From contig OZ241847.1 of assembly GCA_965202915.1 (NCBI GenBank), forward strand, positions 2,294,001 through 2,358,000: a stretch of 64,000 bases of DNA, written 5' to 3'. This DNA comes from G965202915 sp965202915 (lineage in GTDB: Bacteria; Pseudomonadota; Gammaproteobacteria; Eutrophobiales; Eutrophobiaceae). The notes under the pieces are model-generated. The model was not told the origin of the DNA. It did not search any database and saw nothing but the letters and a program-made list of their open reading frames with translations. Made by a program: the position numbers and the translations under genes. Shown here in pieces: positions 34,302 through 43,021 of this stretch (positions are counted from its first letter, which is position 1; each line of letters begins with the position of its first letter).

Positions 34302-34991
34302 ATGTCGGAAAACAAGGAACAACTGGAGGCACTTTATCCTTTTCTCTCCGGCGCAATAAACGATCCAAAGAAAAAAAATCAATCGCTGCTTGAGTCAGTA
34401 CGTCAAAAAGCCGAACACAGTATTACAACCAAACAGGCGTTTTTTAAGGATAACGCCCAAAACATCGTTGACACCGCGTACACCATGGCCCGAATTTACC
34501 AAAACGATGGACGGCTTTTATCCATGGGTAATGGTGGCTCCAGTTGTGACGCCGCACACGTCGCCGTTGAGTTTCTACATCCGGTAACGGCCGGACGTCC
34601 CGCGTTAACGGTGATAAATCTGGTCGCTGACGCGGCCATGATAACGGCGGTGGGAAACGACGTCGGCGTTGATCATATCTTTGTTCGTCAACTGGAGGCA
34701 CATGCAAGAAAAGGTGACGGCTTAATTGGCATATCCACCAGCGGCAACTCTCAAAACCTGATCGCCGCCTTTAATCGGGCGAAGGAAATGGGGCTTTACA
34801 CTATTGGCTTGTCGGGAAACGACGGCGGGAAAATGGCCGCAGAAAATTTTTTAAGCCATTGTGTCACCGTCCGGACCGACAGCATCCATCGAATACAGGA
34901 ATGCCACGTCGCCGTTTATCATATCCTTTGGGACCTGGTGCATACGATTCTGGCGGACGAGCGCGGCAATTTGGACAAATACGTTCTATGA
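34302..34991 (+). CDS. SIS-domain phosphosugar isomerase-like protein (GmhA-like)
   Basis: The 229-residue protein resembles sedoheptulose-7-phosphate isomerase. It has the phosphosugar loop MGNGGSSCDAAHVAVEF near residue 74, GDGLIGISTSGNSQNLI near 142 and the helix IQECHVAVYHILWDLVHTIL. GmhA makes the first heptose precursor of LPS core. Here it is embedded between hypC and hypD, with its stop overlapping the hypD start by four bases. A role in hydrogenase maturation or in making an associated sugar is therefore possible, but not shown. The N-terminal 55 residues are a helical extension. Confidence 0.8.
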   Translation: MSENKEQLEALYPFLSGAINDPKKKNQSLLESVRQKAEHSITTKQAFFKDNAQNIVDTAYTMARIYQNDGRLLSMGNGGSSCDAAHVAVEFLHPVTAGRPALTVINLVADAAMITAVGNDVGVDHIFVRQLEAHARKGDGLIGISTSGNSQNLIAAFNRAKEMGLYTIGLSGNDGGKMAAENFLSHCVTVRTDSIHRIQECHVAVYHILWDLVHTILADERGNLDKYVL

Positions 34992-36148
34992 AATTTGTTG
35001 ATGAATTTCGCGATCCGGATAAGGCCGGGATCCTGATCAGTGGCATCAATTCATTAGTTGAGCAAATCCCGATATGTAAACACAGACCCTTGCAGATCAT
35101 GGAAGTCTGCGGCGGACACACACATACCATTTTTCGCTATGGTCTGGAACAAATGCTACCGGACCAAATAGAATTGGTGCATGGTCCCGGTTGCCCGGTT
35201 TGTGTGCTGCCAATGGGCAGGGTGGATGACTGCATGGCACTGGCGGAACACCCGCAAGTGATATTTACCACCTTTGGCGACGCGATGCGGGTGCCGGGGT
35301 CAAAGAAAAGCCTGTTACAGGCCAGGGCGGAAGGTGCCGACGTCAGAATGATTTATTCACCTTTGGACGCATTGGAGATCGCCAAAAAGAATCCGGATAA
35401 AGAAATCATATTTTTTGGCATTGGTTTTGAAACCACCATGCCCGGCACCGCATTGACGGTCCTGGCGGCGGAAAAGGCCGGGATTAAAAATTTTTCATTA
35501 TTTTGTAATCACATCACGATTGTTCCCACCGTAAAGGCCATTCTGGATTCACCGGAATTATTGCTGGACGGTTTTGTCGGGCCGGGACACGTCAGCATGG
35601 TGATAGGCAACAAACCCTACGAGTTTATTGCAAAACATTACCAAAAACCGCTGGTGGTCGCCGGTTTTGAACCGTTGGATATCCTGCAATCCATTTGGAT
35701 GTTATTAAAACAAATTACCGAAGAACGCTGCGAAGTTGAAAATCAATACCAGCGCATTGTGCCGGAACACGGCAATAAAGAGGCGTTGGACGCGGTCAAT
35801 AAGGTGTTTGAATTGCGCGATTTTTTTGAATGGCGCGGCCTGGGTTCAATCGATCACTCCGGTGTAAAAATCAGGGAAGCCTATGCGCATTATGACGCGG
35901 AAAAGAAATTCTCGGTGCCAAATTTAAAGATCGCAGACCCCAAGTCATGCCAATGTGGCGAGGTATTAAAAGGCGTGATCAAACCCTGGGAGTGCAAGGT
36001 ATTTGGCGCCGGCTGTACCCCGGAGACCCCACTCGGGGCATTAATGGTTTCATCCGAGGGGGCGTGTGCGGCCTATTTCAATTATGGGCGCATTGATTTG
36101 GCGGACCTGATTGCCAAACGGCAGGCAAAGACAAACCCACCCCGATGA
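34988..36148 (+). CDS. hypD: Hydrogenase maturation protein HypD
   Basis: The 386-residue Fe-S protein assembles the Fe(CN)2CO cofactor with HypC. Signatures are MEVCGGHTHTIFRYG, GPGCPVCVLPMG, GFETTMPGTA and the cluster-binding C-terminal cysteines in KSCQCGEVLKG, KVFGAGCTPE and EGACAAYFNYGR. The start overlaps the SIS gene stop (ATGA), and the stop overlaps hypE. Confidence 0.96.
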   Translation: MKFVDEFRDPDKAGILISGINSLVEQIPICKHRPLQIMEVCGGHTHTIFRYGLEQMLPDQIELVHGPGCPVCVLPMGRVDDCMALAEHPQVIFTTFGDAMRVPGSKKSLLQARAEGADVRMIYSPLDALEIAKKNPDKEIIFFGIGFETTMPGTALTVLAAEKAGIKNFSLFCNHITIVPTVKAILDSPELLLDGFVGPGHVSMVIGNKPYEFIAKHYQKPLVVAGFEPLDILQSIWMLLKQITEERCEVENQYQRIVPEHGNKEALDAVNKVFELRDFFEWRGLGSIDHSGVKIREAYAHYDAEKKFSVPNLKIADPKSCQCGEVLKGVIKPWECKVFGAGCTPETPLGALMVSSEGACAAYFNYGRIDLADLIAKRQAKTNPPR

Positions 36149-37230
36149 ATCCATCCGCCGATAAAACAGGCAATGAAGCAAACATACGGCGTCGCAGCGG
36201 CAAGCTAAGGGGCAATACCATTACCCTTGCGCACGGCGGTGGCGGCAAAGCGATGCGGGATTTAATTGATGATGTATTTATCGGCAATTTTGCCAATGAC
36301 CATTTAACGCCCCTGGAAGATCAGGCAAGACTGGTTCTAAAACAATTTATTAATACTCATGACCGGCTGGCTTTTACGACCGACAGTTACGTCGTTGATC
36401 CCCTGTTTTTTCCGGGCGGCAATATCGGCACACTGGCAGTCAATGGTACCGTCAATGATCTGTCGGTCGGCGGCGCCAAACCGCTTTATTTAAGCTGCGG
36501 GTATATTATTGAAGAAGGATTTTCCGTTAAGCTGTTACGGGAAATTGCCAGGCAAATGAAAATCGCGGCCGAAAGCGCCGGGGTGTCCATCGTCACCGGT
36601 GACACCAAGATCGTTCCCCGCGGCGCCGTTGATAAGTTATTCATCAATACCGCCGGCATAGGGATCATCGCCGAGAAAATTAATATTGGTTCACGCCGCG
36701 CCGCAGTCGGTGACGTGATCATATGTAACGGTTACATTGGCGATCATGGGGCCGCAATCGTCGATGCCAGAGGGGAAATGGGATTGGAAAATACCATTGA
36801 AAGCGACTGTCAGGCGCTCCATGGTTTAATCGAAAAAATGATTGCAGCCTGTCCCGACGTTCATTGCCTACGCGATGCAACCCGCGGTGGTATTGCGACG
36901 GTATTAAATGAATTTGCCGAGGCAAGTAATGTATGCATGGTGATGAATGAATCCTCAATCCCGGTGCGTGCGGAAGTCAAAGGCATGTGCGAAATCCTGG
37001 GGCTGGATCCCTTATATCTTGCGAACGAGGGGAAATTGATTGCCGTCGCCCCAAAGGAAAACGCCCAATCCTTATTATCAACAATGCGGCGGCACCCGGC
37101 GGGGAAAGACGCCGCCATTATTGGAGAGGTGCATCCCGCACCCGCCGGGGTGGTAATACTTTTGACCGCATTTGGTGGCGAGCGCGTCGTGGACATGCTG
37201 ACGGGTGATCAATTGCCGCGTATTTGTTGA
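36145..37230 (+). CDS. hypE: Hydrogenase expression/formation protein HypE
   Basis: The 361-residue ATPase dehydrates the thiocarbamate on its C-terminal cysteine to thiocyanate, the cyanide donor. It has LAHGGGGKAMRDLI, FTTDSYVVDPLFFPGGNIG and DATRGGIATVLNEFA, and ends in the diagnostic PRIC, so the reactive Cys is present. It overlaps hypD by four bases and its final stop overlaps the next ATG. Confidence 0.96.
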   Translation: MNPSADKTGNEANIRRRSGKLRGNTITLAHGGGGKAMRDLIDDVFIGNFANDHLTPLEDQARLVLKQFINTHDRLAFTTDSYVVDPLFFPGGNIGTLAVNGTVNDLSVGGAKPLYLSCGYIIEEGFSVKLLREIARQMKIAAESAGVSIVTGDTKIVPRGAVDKLFINTAGIGIIAEKINIGSRRAAVGDVIICNGYIGDHGAAIVDARGEMGLENTIESDCQALHGLIEKMIAACPDVHCLRDATRGGIATVLNEFAEASNVCMVMNESSIPVRAEVKGMCEILGLDPLYLANEGKLIAVAPKENAQSLLSTMRRHPAGKDAAIIGEVHPAPAGVVILLTAFGGERVVDMLTGDQLPRIC

Positions 37231-37808
37231 TGGATAAGGCAATGAACGCGCCACAAAAACAAAGCATCAGGATAGCTGACAATGGCCGGGTGCAAACGCT
37301 GGACTATGATGATTTACTGCAATACCATAAAGGCAATGCAGTCTGGGGGCTGAGTGCGGCTTTTCGAGCATTGCAACTCGGAGCGAATATATTTTCGCAA
37401 GAAAACATATGGGACCGCCGGGAACTGTTTATTATCAGCAGTCATCCCGGCCCCGGTGTGCGCGACGCGATTGAATACGTCACCCGTTGCATTAGTCGAA
37501 ATAAATTTGAATTGGCGGACGCAACCGACAAACAAAAACGATGCTCAGGTAACATGCAATATAAATGGCAAATTACCTGTGGCAGGCATACACGGGAAAT
37601 TGCACTCCGAGATGAATTTGTGCCAACTGAATTTTATGAATTACTGGACCGGCTGAGCACGGAAAAACAAAAACCGGAAGACAAAAAAAGATTTGATACA
37701 GTCAAAAATACCCTGGTGGAAAAGATATGGAATCAACCCATTGCCTCCAGTTTTTTGATTCACAATTGTTTGGCGAATAAAATAACCAAAAAACACGCTC
37801 ATATATAA
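37230..37808 (+). CDS. FmdE-like protein lacking the usual metal ligands
   Basis: The 192-residue protein has no signal peptide. Residues about 25-95 follow the FmdE pattern: YHKGNAVWGLSAAFRALQLG replaces the usual HGHxCPG helix, and HPGPGVRDAIEYVTRC replaces the SCAVDAIQ segment. The ordering and hydrophobic spacing agree while the His and Cys metal ligands are mostly gone. The C-terminal half is helical and unassigned. It sits between hypE and cooC with a TGATG overlap, so it likely acts in hydrogenase or nickel-site assembly. The domain call is by pattern and is tentative. Confidence 0.55.
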   Translation: MDKAMNAPQKQSIRIADNGRVQTLDYDDLLQYHKGNAVWGLSAAFRALQLGANIFSQENIWDRRELFIISSHPGPGVRDAIEYVTRCISRNKFELADATDKQKRCSGNMQYKWQITCGRHTREIALRDEFVPTEFYELLDRLSTEKQKPEDKKRFDTVKNTLVEKIWNQPIASSFLIHNCLANKITKKHAHI

Positions 37809-37848
37809 CATACGATGATCGCACTGATTTCAAATTGGGAGTTTTGAT

Positions 37849-38628
37849 ATGAAGATTGCAACCGTGGGTAAAGGCGGCTCGGGAAAAACAACCCTTGCCG
37901 GCACCCTGACAAGAATACTTGCCGAAAATGGAACCAGAATACTGGCGGTCGATGGCGATCCAAATCCAAACCTTGCTTTAACCCTGGGTATCAGCCGTGA
38001 AGATGCGGACCAAATCACTTATATCCCGCCGACCATAATGACAATCAAGGAAGAAAACGGACAACGGAAACTGCAAATGACGATTACCGAAAATGAATTG
38101 ATTAATACCTATGCGGCAAAGGCCCCTGACAATATTGATTTGATCGTAATGGGCAAACCGGCGGATGGCACCGCCGGCAGCGGATGCATGTGTGCTTCCC
38201 ATAGAGCCGTTCGCGGCGTGATAACGGAAATGAGCGGCTACGGTGAATACACGGTGACCGATATGGAGGCCGGATTGGAACACCTGAAACGAGGCACGGC
38301 GGGTAACGTGGATACCATGTTAATCGTCACGGAAGCCTATTACCGATCACTTGAAGCCGCCGCCAGAACTTACCGATTGGCCAGGGAGCTGGAAATTCCG
38401 AATATCCATATCATCGCCAATAAGGTTGGCAATGATTCAGACCGGGCGGCAATAGAAGAATTTTGCAACGCTCAGGCCATGCCAATCATTGGATTCATAC
38501 CGGCGGAACAGAGTTTTATCGAGGCAGAGCGCCAATGCAAGGCGCCCATCGACCATGCCCCCGCTTGTGCCGGACTCGCCGCAATAAGAACAATTGCTGA
38601 AAATTTAAGGCGGCTGAGCGTCCGCTAA
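37849..38628 (+). CDS. cooC: CooC-type nickel-insertion ATPase
   Basis: The 259-residue P-loop ATPase of the MinD/ArsA class has the deviant Walker A GKGGSGKTTLAG at residues 7-18, the AVDGDPNPN motif, and a CMC pair (GSGCMCASH, near 112-114) that in CooC binds nickel at the dimer interface. CooC loads nickel into CO dehydrogenase. No CODH gene is visible here, and HypA and HypB, the usual nickel inserters for hydrogenase, are absent from the window. It may replace them. A Shine-Dalgarno GGGAG precedes the start. Confidence 0.85.
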   Translation: MKIATVGKGGSGKTTLAGTLTRILAENGTRILAVDGDPNPNLALTLGISREDADQITYIPPTIMTIKEENGQRKLQMTITENELINTYAAKAPDNIDLIVMGKPADGTAGSGCMCASHRAVRGVITEMSGYGEYTVTDMEAGLEHLKRGTAGNVDTMLIVTEAYYRSLEAAARTYRLARELEIPNIHIIANKVGNDSDRAAIEEFCNAQAMPIIGFIPAEQSFIEAERQCKAPIDHAPACAGLAAIRTIAENLRRLSVR

Positions 38629-38674
38629 TACAATCTATTTCCATACGACGGTAATAACCCGGTATTAGCGAAAA

Positions 38675-40603
38675 CTAATATTCCAATCTTATGCCCGCGG
38701 ATACGCCGAGACCATTCGCCGGGATCCCCGCTACAAGTTCAAATCCCTCATCGGTAATGTTATCGACTTGAAAGAACATTTGCGCAAATTTATTCACTTG
38801 ATAATTTACTTTCAGATCAGCAACGAAATAATTATCAAGCTCTACCAAAGCATTGCCCCCAACCGGCAGGTCAACGGTATCCCTGGCAAAGCGACCGGTC
38901 AAACTGACTGAAAGATCATGCTCACTCAAAAAACTGTGCTTGTAGGTTACGCCAAAATCGATGGTCTGCTCAGGCACGCGTAAAAATCGGGTATTATTTT
39001 GTTCAAAATCAGCCACAGTTACGCCCAGCATTGTTTCCCAGTTTGCCGTTGGATAAAAATGCATTCTCGCTTCGATGCCATAATTGGTGAAATCGATACT
39101 ATTAAGAATGTCAGGCGGCGGGGGTGGCGGAGACGCGGGGGCTTCAATAAGATCCTCCCCGTCTTGTACGTAAACAACAACGTCGAGATCACCTTTTGAG
39201 AAAGGCTTGTTAAAACCAATTTCATATTGGTTTAATATTTCCGGATCGAGATCGGAGTTGGCCGGCCCAGCCCGTCCGCCGCGAAAGACCCCAAATAATT
39301 GCTGCAACGTGGGCGCCTGGAACCCGCGCGTTGCTCTGGCACGAAAAGTTGTCCCATACAGAGGGTTATACGCGTCGTTCCGCACCGGCGTCCATGCAAC
39401 ACCAAGCTCCCCCGACGTCTCAGAATCAAAGGCACTGTGATCAGTGTATCTTAGGCCGGCGGAAACCAGCAAAGACGGAGTAATGGATTGTTCCACAAAC
39501 CCATATATGCCCAGTTCATTTAATGATTCCAATACCCTGTCACGGGGGGTCGCCAGGGGTGGAAGGAAAAACGGGGGCAGTACCGGAGAATTATCCGCTT
39601 GGGCGCGCAAGGAATCAAAGCCTATAATGACGTCGGTTTTATCAGATACAGCCCACGTCGTTTTAAGGCGCAGTCCTGTTTCTTCAACTTCTGCGGTTTC
39701 CTCATTGCCGTCCAGAACCTGACTGTCGGGTTTCAGATCATCGTAAAATAATTTAAGAGACGACCGTACTCTGTCAAAGTCGGCGCTCAGGGTTAAATCA
39801 AACACGGTTTGCGTCAAATCAAGGCTGTCCGTGCGGGGATCCGTAAAAGGCCCGGGGACAAAGAAATCATTGAATACATCAAATGAATCCACGTTTCTTC
39901 CTCCACCGGCGGTGACACTGAAGACCTCATTAAAATGGTAACCCGCCTTAAAATTAATACTTTTTACAAATGCCCTTGAGCGTGGATTATCACCATCGCT
40001 GCTCCGGTATGAGCCACTGGCCCGCAGGTAACCGCGTTCACTGCCATAAGATACACCTCCGAAATTTTCAGTTGTATCAAAACTACCGTAACTACCTTGA
40101 TAGTAACTGTGAAAACCGGGCTCCGGATCTGCGGTTTTAATATTAACGACTCCGGTTTTACCGGAACCATACAGCACCGGAGAAGGGCCATGTATGATCT
40201 CAATTCGCTCAACGTCTTGCAGGTTTAAAGCAGAGGGAGTGGGATGCGCGAATGACACCGTTGCATCGGGCCGACCATCAACCAGCACCTGTATGCCGGC
40301 GGGTCCGACGCCACCATTACCCCGGATGGTTAAGCGGCTTAATCCCGAACCGGTTAATCCCAGGCGTTTAACAACGTGCAGACCGGGTTGTTTTTCGAGT
40401 GCATCATAAGCAACGGCCGAATGATTGTTCTCTATTTGTTCACGATCTATCACCGTGACCGTATCCGTACGTCGGCCTTGCTCAGTAACGGTAACCTGTT
40501 CCAGCAATGGTATATTATTTTCTTCTTCCGCGTACACTGTACCTGATAACACAAAATAAATTGACAATAACGTCATGAAAAACCGCGGTAAATTATTATT
40601 CAC
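38675..40603 (-). CDS. TonB-dependent outer-membrane receptor
   Basis: The 642-residue protein has a signal peptide (cleavage near TVYAEE), a plug domain with VTVTEQGRR as possible TonB box region and LDGRPD-like VLVDGRPDATV, then a barrel ending in GIRLEY. Substrate cannot be read from sequence. It is preceded by tonB on the same strand and converges on the hyp/cooC operon. A nickel or metallophore substrate would fit the neighbours, but a siderophore or cobalamin is equally possible. Confidence 0.88.
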   Translation of the reverse strand: MNNNLPRFFMTLLSIYFVLSGTVYAEEENNIPLLEQVTVTEQGRRTDTVTVIDREQIENNHSAVAYDALEKQPGLHVVKRLGLTGSGLSRLTIRGNGGVGPAGIQVLVDGRPDATVSFAHPTPSALNLQDVERIEIIHGPSPVLYGSGKTGVVNIKTADPEPGFHSYYQGSYGSFDTTENFGGVSYGSERGYLRASGSYRSSDGDNPRSRAFVKSINFKAGYHFNEVFSVTAGGGRNVDSFDVFNDFFVPGPFTDPRTDSLDLTQTVFDLTLSADFDRVRSSLKLFYDDLKPDSQVLDGNEETAEVEETGLRLKTTWAVSDKTDVIIGFDSLRAQADNSPVLPPFFLPPLATPRDRVLESLNELGIYGFVEQSITPSLLVSAGLRYTDHSAFDSETSGELGVAWTPVRNDAYNPLYGTTFRARATRGFQAPTLQQLFGVFRGGRAGPANSDLDPEILNQYEIGFNKPFSKGDLDVVVYVQDGEDLIEAPASPPPPPPDILNSIDFTNYGIEARMHFYPTANWETMLGVTVADFEQNNTRFLRVPEQTIDFGVTYKHSFLSEHDLSVSLTGRFARDTVDLPVGGNALVELDNYFVADLKVNYQVNKFAQMFFQVDNITDEGFELVAGIPANGLGVSAGIRLEY

Positions 40604-40714
40604 ACTCTCCCCCTTACTATTAACGCTGCAATCTATCTTTAAAGTTTAATATTTATAATCCATATAAAAACCGGCGCTAAGACTTCCCGCTTAAACCAGC
40701 AAAAAATCAAACCA

Positions 40715-41677
40715 TTAATTTCGAATCCCGAATTTTATCGGAATCCGTACCCGACTTTCAACCGGGATACCATTGCGTGTGCCGGGTTTAAATAACCATT
40801 TTTTCCTTACCGTTGACAATGCACTGTCATCCAGTAACGGATACCCGGATGATTTCGAGATGCGGGCGTTTTTCACCTGGCCATTAATATCCACCAATAC
40901 CGCTATGATGACCGTCCCCTGTTCACCGAGATTTCTGGATTGACTTGGATACGGCGGTTTTGGAATACGATAATAGAGTGGCGTCGCTGTTGTGCCATCA
41001 CGCGCTGAAACAGTTATTGATTGTTTGCCGGGATCACTTGCAGGAAATTGTTCCGGTAACAATGTATTATTTTTAGCGACATACGTTGAATTTCCATCTA
41101 CCGTCCGTCTCGCCGAGTCTTTAATTCGCTGATTTTTAGCGGGATCAGCGGCGTTGGCCGGATTTGCTTTGGACTCAAGGTATTTAGTGTGTGATGTTTT
41201 ATGCTCTTTTGCTTGAATAATGTTGTTTGTGGAGGTCTTTGTTTGTTTCTCCCTAAGCGGTTTTTCTTCCGGTTGGCGTTTTTTCTCCGCAATTGACGGT
41301 ATTTTTAAGTCTGATAACACTTGTTGAGATTCGGTAAATTCTTTAATTTCCCGTACAGAGCCCTGTTCCATTTCCGTCTCAAAGTTTTGTTCCATACGAT
41401 TAATATCCGCCCATTTATTTGCCGGAAAATCAACCGGCGATACTGCGTCGGCTTTGTTTGTTTTTTCCATCTCGGTATTTTGGATAGGCACCCTTGCACG
41501 TGATTCAGAAATCAGAGCGGGCATATTTGAATCTGATATAAACGACAAGGTCACTTCAAATTGACCGTCATCGCTTGAGATTGGTTGGTTCGCAGAGATA
41601 TCACCGAACAGGGCTATACAGACGTGAACAATTACAGATAATGCAACGGCAATATATGTTCGCAAACAATCATTCAT
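40715..41677 (-). CDS. TonB family energy transducer
   Basis: The 320-residue protein has one N-terminal membrane helix (IAVALSVIVHVCIALFGDI with the conserved His), a long polar linker, and a C-terminal TonB domain (PPYPSQSRNLGEQGTVIIAV, then SSGYPLLDDSALSTVRKKW). It transmits proton-motive force to the outer membrane receptor encoded downstream (111-base gap). ExbB and ExbD are not in the window. The linker is Lys/Thr/Asn-rich rather than Pro-rich, which is atypical. Confidence 0.88.
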   Translation of the reverse strand: MNDCLRTYIAVALSVIVHVCIALFGDISANQPISSDDGQFEVTLSFISDSNMPALISESRARVPIQNTEMEKTNKADAVSPVDFPANKWADINRMEQNFETEMEQGSVREIKEFTESQQVLSDLKIPSIAEKKRQPEEKPLREKQTKTSTNNIIQAKEHKTSHTKYLESKANPANAADPAKNQRIKDSARRTVDGNSTYVAKNNTLLPEQFPASDPGKQSITVSARDGTTATPLYYRIPKPPYPSQSRNLGEQGTVIIAVLVDINGQVKNARISKSSGYPLLDDSALSTVRKKWLFKPGTRNGIPVESRVRIPIKFGIRN

Positions 41678-41702
41678 TTACGGTTTGTCCTTTACTATCT
41701 TG

Positions 41703-41763
41703 CCGGTAACGATGGTGAAACCCTTGATTCCGGTTGTGTGGCGATATCCATCACTGTTACCGG
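41703..41763 (-). promoter_or_regulatory. Inverted repeat in the tonB leader
   Basis: CCGGTAACGATGG at 41703-41715 pairs with CCATCACTGTTACCGG at 41748-41763, giving a 13-bp stem with a three-base bulge and a 32-base loop. It ends 25 bases upstream of the tonB start. It could be a leader hairpin or an operator; no Fur or NikR consensus is seen. Confidence 0.4.
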
Positions 41764-42227
41764 TTGATCAGTTTTTGCCTGATGGTCACCTTGATATATG
41801 AAATTAAATTAGTTTGTGCCACTGCGGTCTCAATTAATATTTTTTAAGTTCAAGGTGTAATAAATTCAGAAACATATGCACTGTAACGAGGGCTAAAAAG
41901 AAGTGCAATATCATGTTTAATGCCGACTGGAGCAGCCGGCTCCGGTCTGTGCAAGGGTTACATCGTGTCCCTGGGGTGCCTCCATGCCGACGCCCCCAAA
42001 TATAACCGCTTCACGCTGCCGCCGAGCTGAATGGCCTATACTCATCCGTTTGTTGAATAAGAATCAAGAGTATAGAGGCGGTGTACGCGGAAACCGATAT
42101 ATTGCTGGGCATTTCGGCTGCCTTTTTGTGTCAGGTCACGAATCCGGTATGTATCTGAATTCATAGCATAAAACGCAGGCCATTTAATCAAACATGCGGA
42201 AAATATCGATATTTTTTACAATATTAT

Positions 42228-42255
42228 GTTGCAATGCAACAAAATAGTATATAAT
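42228..42255 (+). promoter_or_regulatory. Phasin promoter with a 13-base palindrome
   Basis: TATAAT at 42250-42255 is the -10. The -35 region contains TTGCAA inside a perfect inverted repeat, GTTGCA-A-TGCAAC, at 42228-42240. A repressor bound there would cover the -35. Phasin genes are often controlled by a PhaR-type repressor, so this palindrome is a candidate operator. Confidence 0.55.
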
Positions 42256-42298
42256 CTATAATTAATGACTTATTTTATAGACTACAGGAGAAAGAAAT

Positions 42299-42613
42299 AT
42301 GGAAAAAACATTCGAAAAAATGCTTACGCCGGTTAAGGAACTCAATGATCTCACCTTAAAGAGCATTGCACAAATTGCCGAGATGCAGGTTAAATTGGTT
42401 AAGGAACATACTGATATCAGCATCGACGCGCTCAAATCGGCCAATCAAATCAAAGACATTGATACTCTACAGAAGTATTTGCAGGGACAGATCACCGTTG
42501 CGCAGAATCTGTCAGACAAGGCGGTGGAGGAGGCACAGGAAGTCGCCAAGTTGAGTGAAACCTATGTCGACAAAGTCAGGCAACTGGTGGAGAAGTCGGT
42601 CGGCATTAAATAA
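42299..42613 (+). CDS. Phasin family protein
   Basis: The 104-residue, almost wholly alpha-helical protein has the phasin pattern: FEKMLTPVKELNDLTLKSIAQ, then DIDTLQKYLQGQITVAQNLSDKA and a final helix. Phasins coat polyhydroxyalkanoate granules; no PHA synthase is in the window. Ribosome site CAGGAGAAAG precedes the ATG. Phasin-like proteins without PHA also exist, so the granule role is an inference. Confidence 0.8.
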   Translation: MEKTFEKMLTPVKELNDLTLKSIAQIAEMQVKLVKEHTDISIDALKSANQIKDIDTLQKYLQGQITVAQNLSDKAVEEAQEVAKLSETYVDKVRQLVEKSVGIK

Positions 42614-43021
42614 CCGGCCAGGATTGGCCAGGGCTGACAAGTGATGCCTTAGGCATAAAATCTGGGCATGCCCGATAAACCCGGACTGGCCCCTGTCATT
42701 CACGCTACGGTAATGCACAGGCGGCTTTGTCCGGTTTTTTATTTAACCAATCGGACAATCACGCAGGGCTTGCTTATCCACTTTGTCTCAGGAGCCCCAC
42801 CCTCTTTAAGCCCGTTCATTTTTTCCTTTGCAATAAGCGCACCCGGCGGCAGATGGTTTCTTCCCGGTCTCGGCTTGTGAACCTGGCTTTTCTATCCTTT
42901 TCCGGGCTGAAACTCATACAATCCAACCATGATCGCAGTGACGTTGTCAAAACATCCGGTATCGCAGGGTGATCTCCTGTGGTAAAATGCATCAATATAT
43001 AGTTATGCTGGAGTGAGTGAT
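42614..43021. other. 408-base intergenic region
   Basis: No intact gene is seen. The minus strand holds a short PP2C relic at 42892-42998; the remainder shows nothing recognisable. Confidence 0.45.
42892..42998 (-). pseudogene. C-terminal relic of a PP2C phosphatase
   Basis: A short open frame reads CFDNVTAIMVGLYEF before a TAG. The DN-T-I-V pattern is the last metal-binding motif of PP2C phosphatases. No further domain or start is present, so this is a decayed fragment. The intact PP2C gene at 22566-23375 ends in the different motif PDDMSF. Confidence 0.4.

Larger units (their letters stand above)
41678..42298. other. 621-base divergent intergenic region
   Basis: It separates tonB (minus) from the phasin gene (plus). 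Besides the tonB leader repeat and the phasin promoter, no gene is supported; the sequence between 41800 and 42200 is AT-rich and featureless. Confidence 0.5.

Noticed and set aside
41700..41880. Cobalamin riboswitch upstream of tonB or the phasin gene
   Set aside because: A single GCCACTG is present on the plus strand, but the B12 box and paired helices are missing and the orientation is wrong for tonB.
41984..42166. 60-residue plus-strand frame in the tonB-phasin gap
   Set aside because: Weak start, no homology that I recognise and no codon bias.
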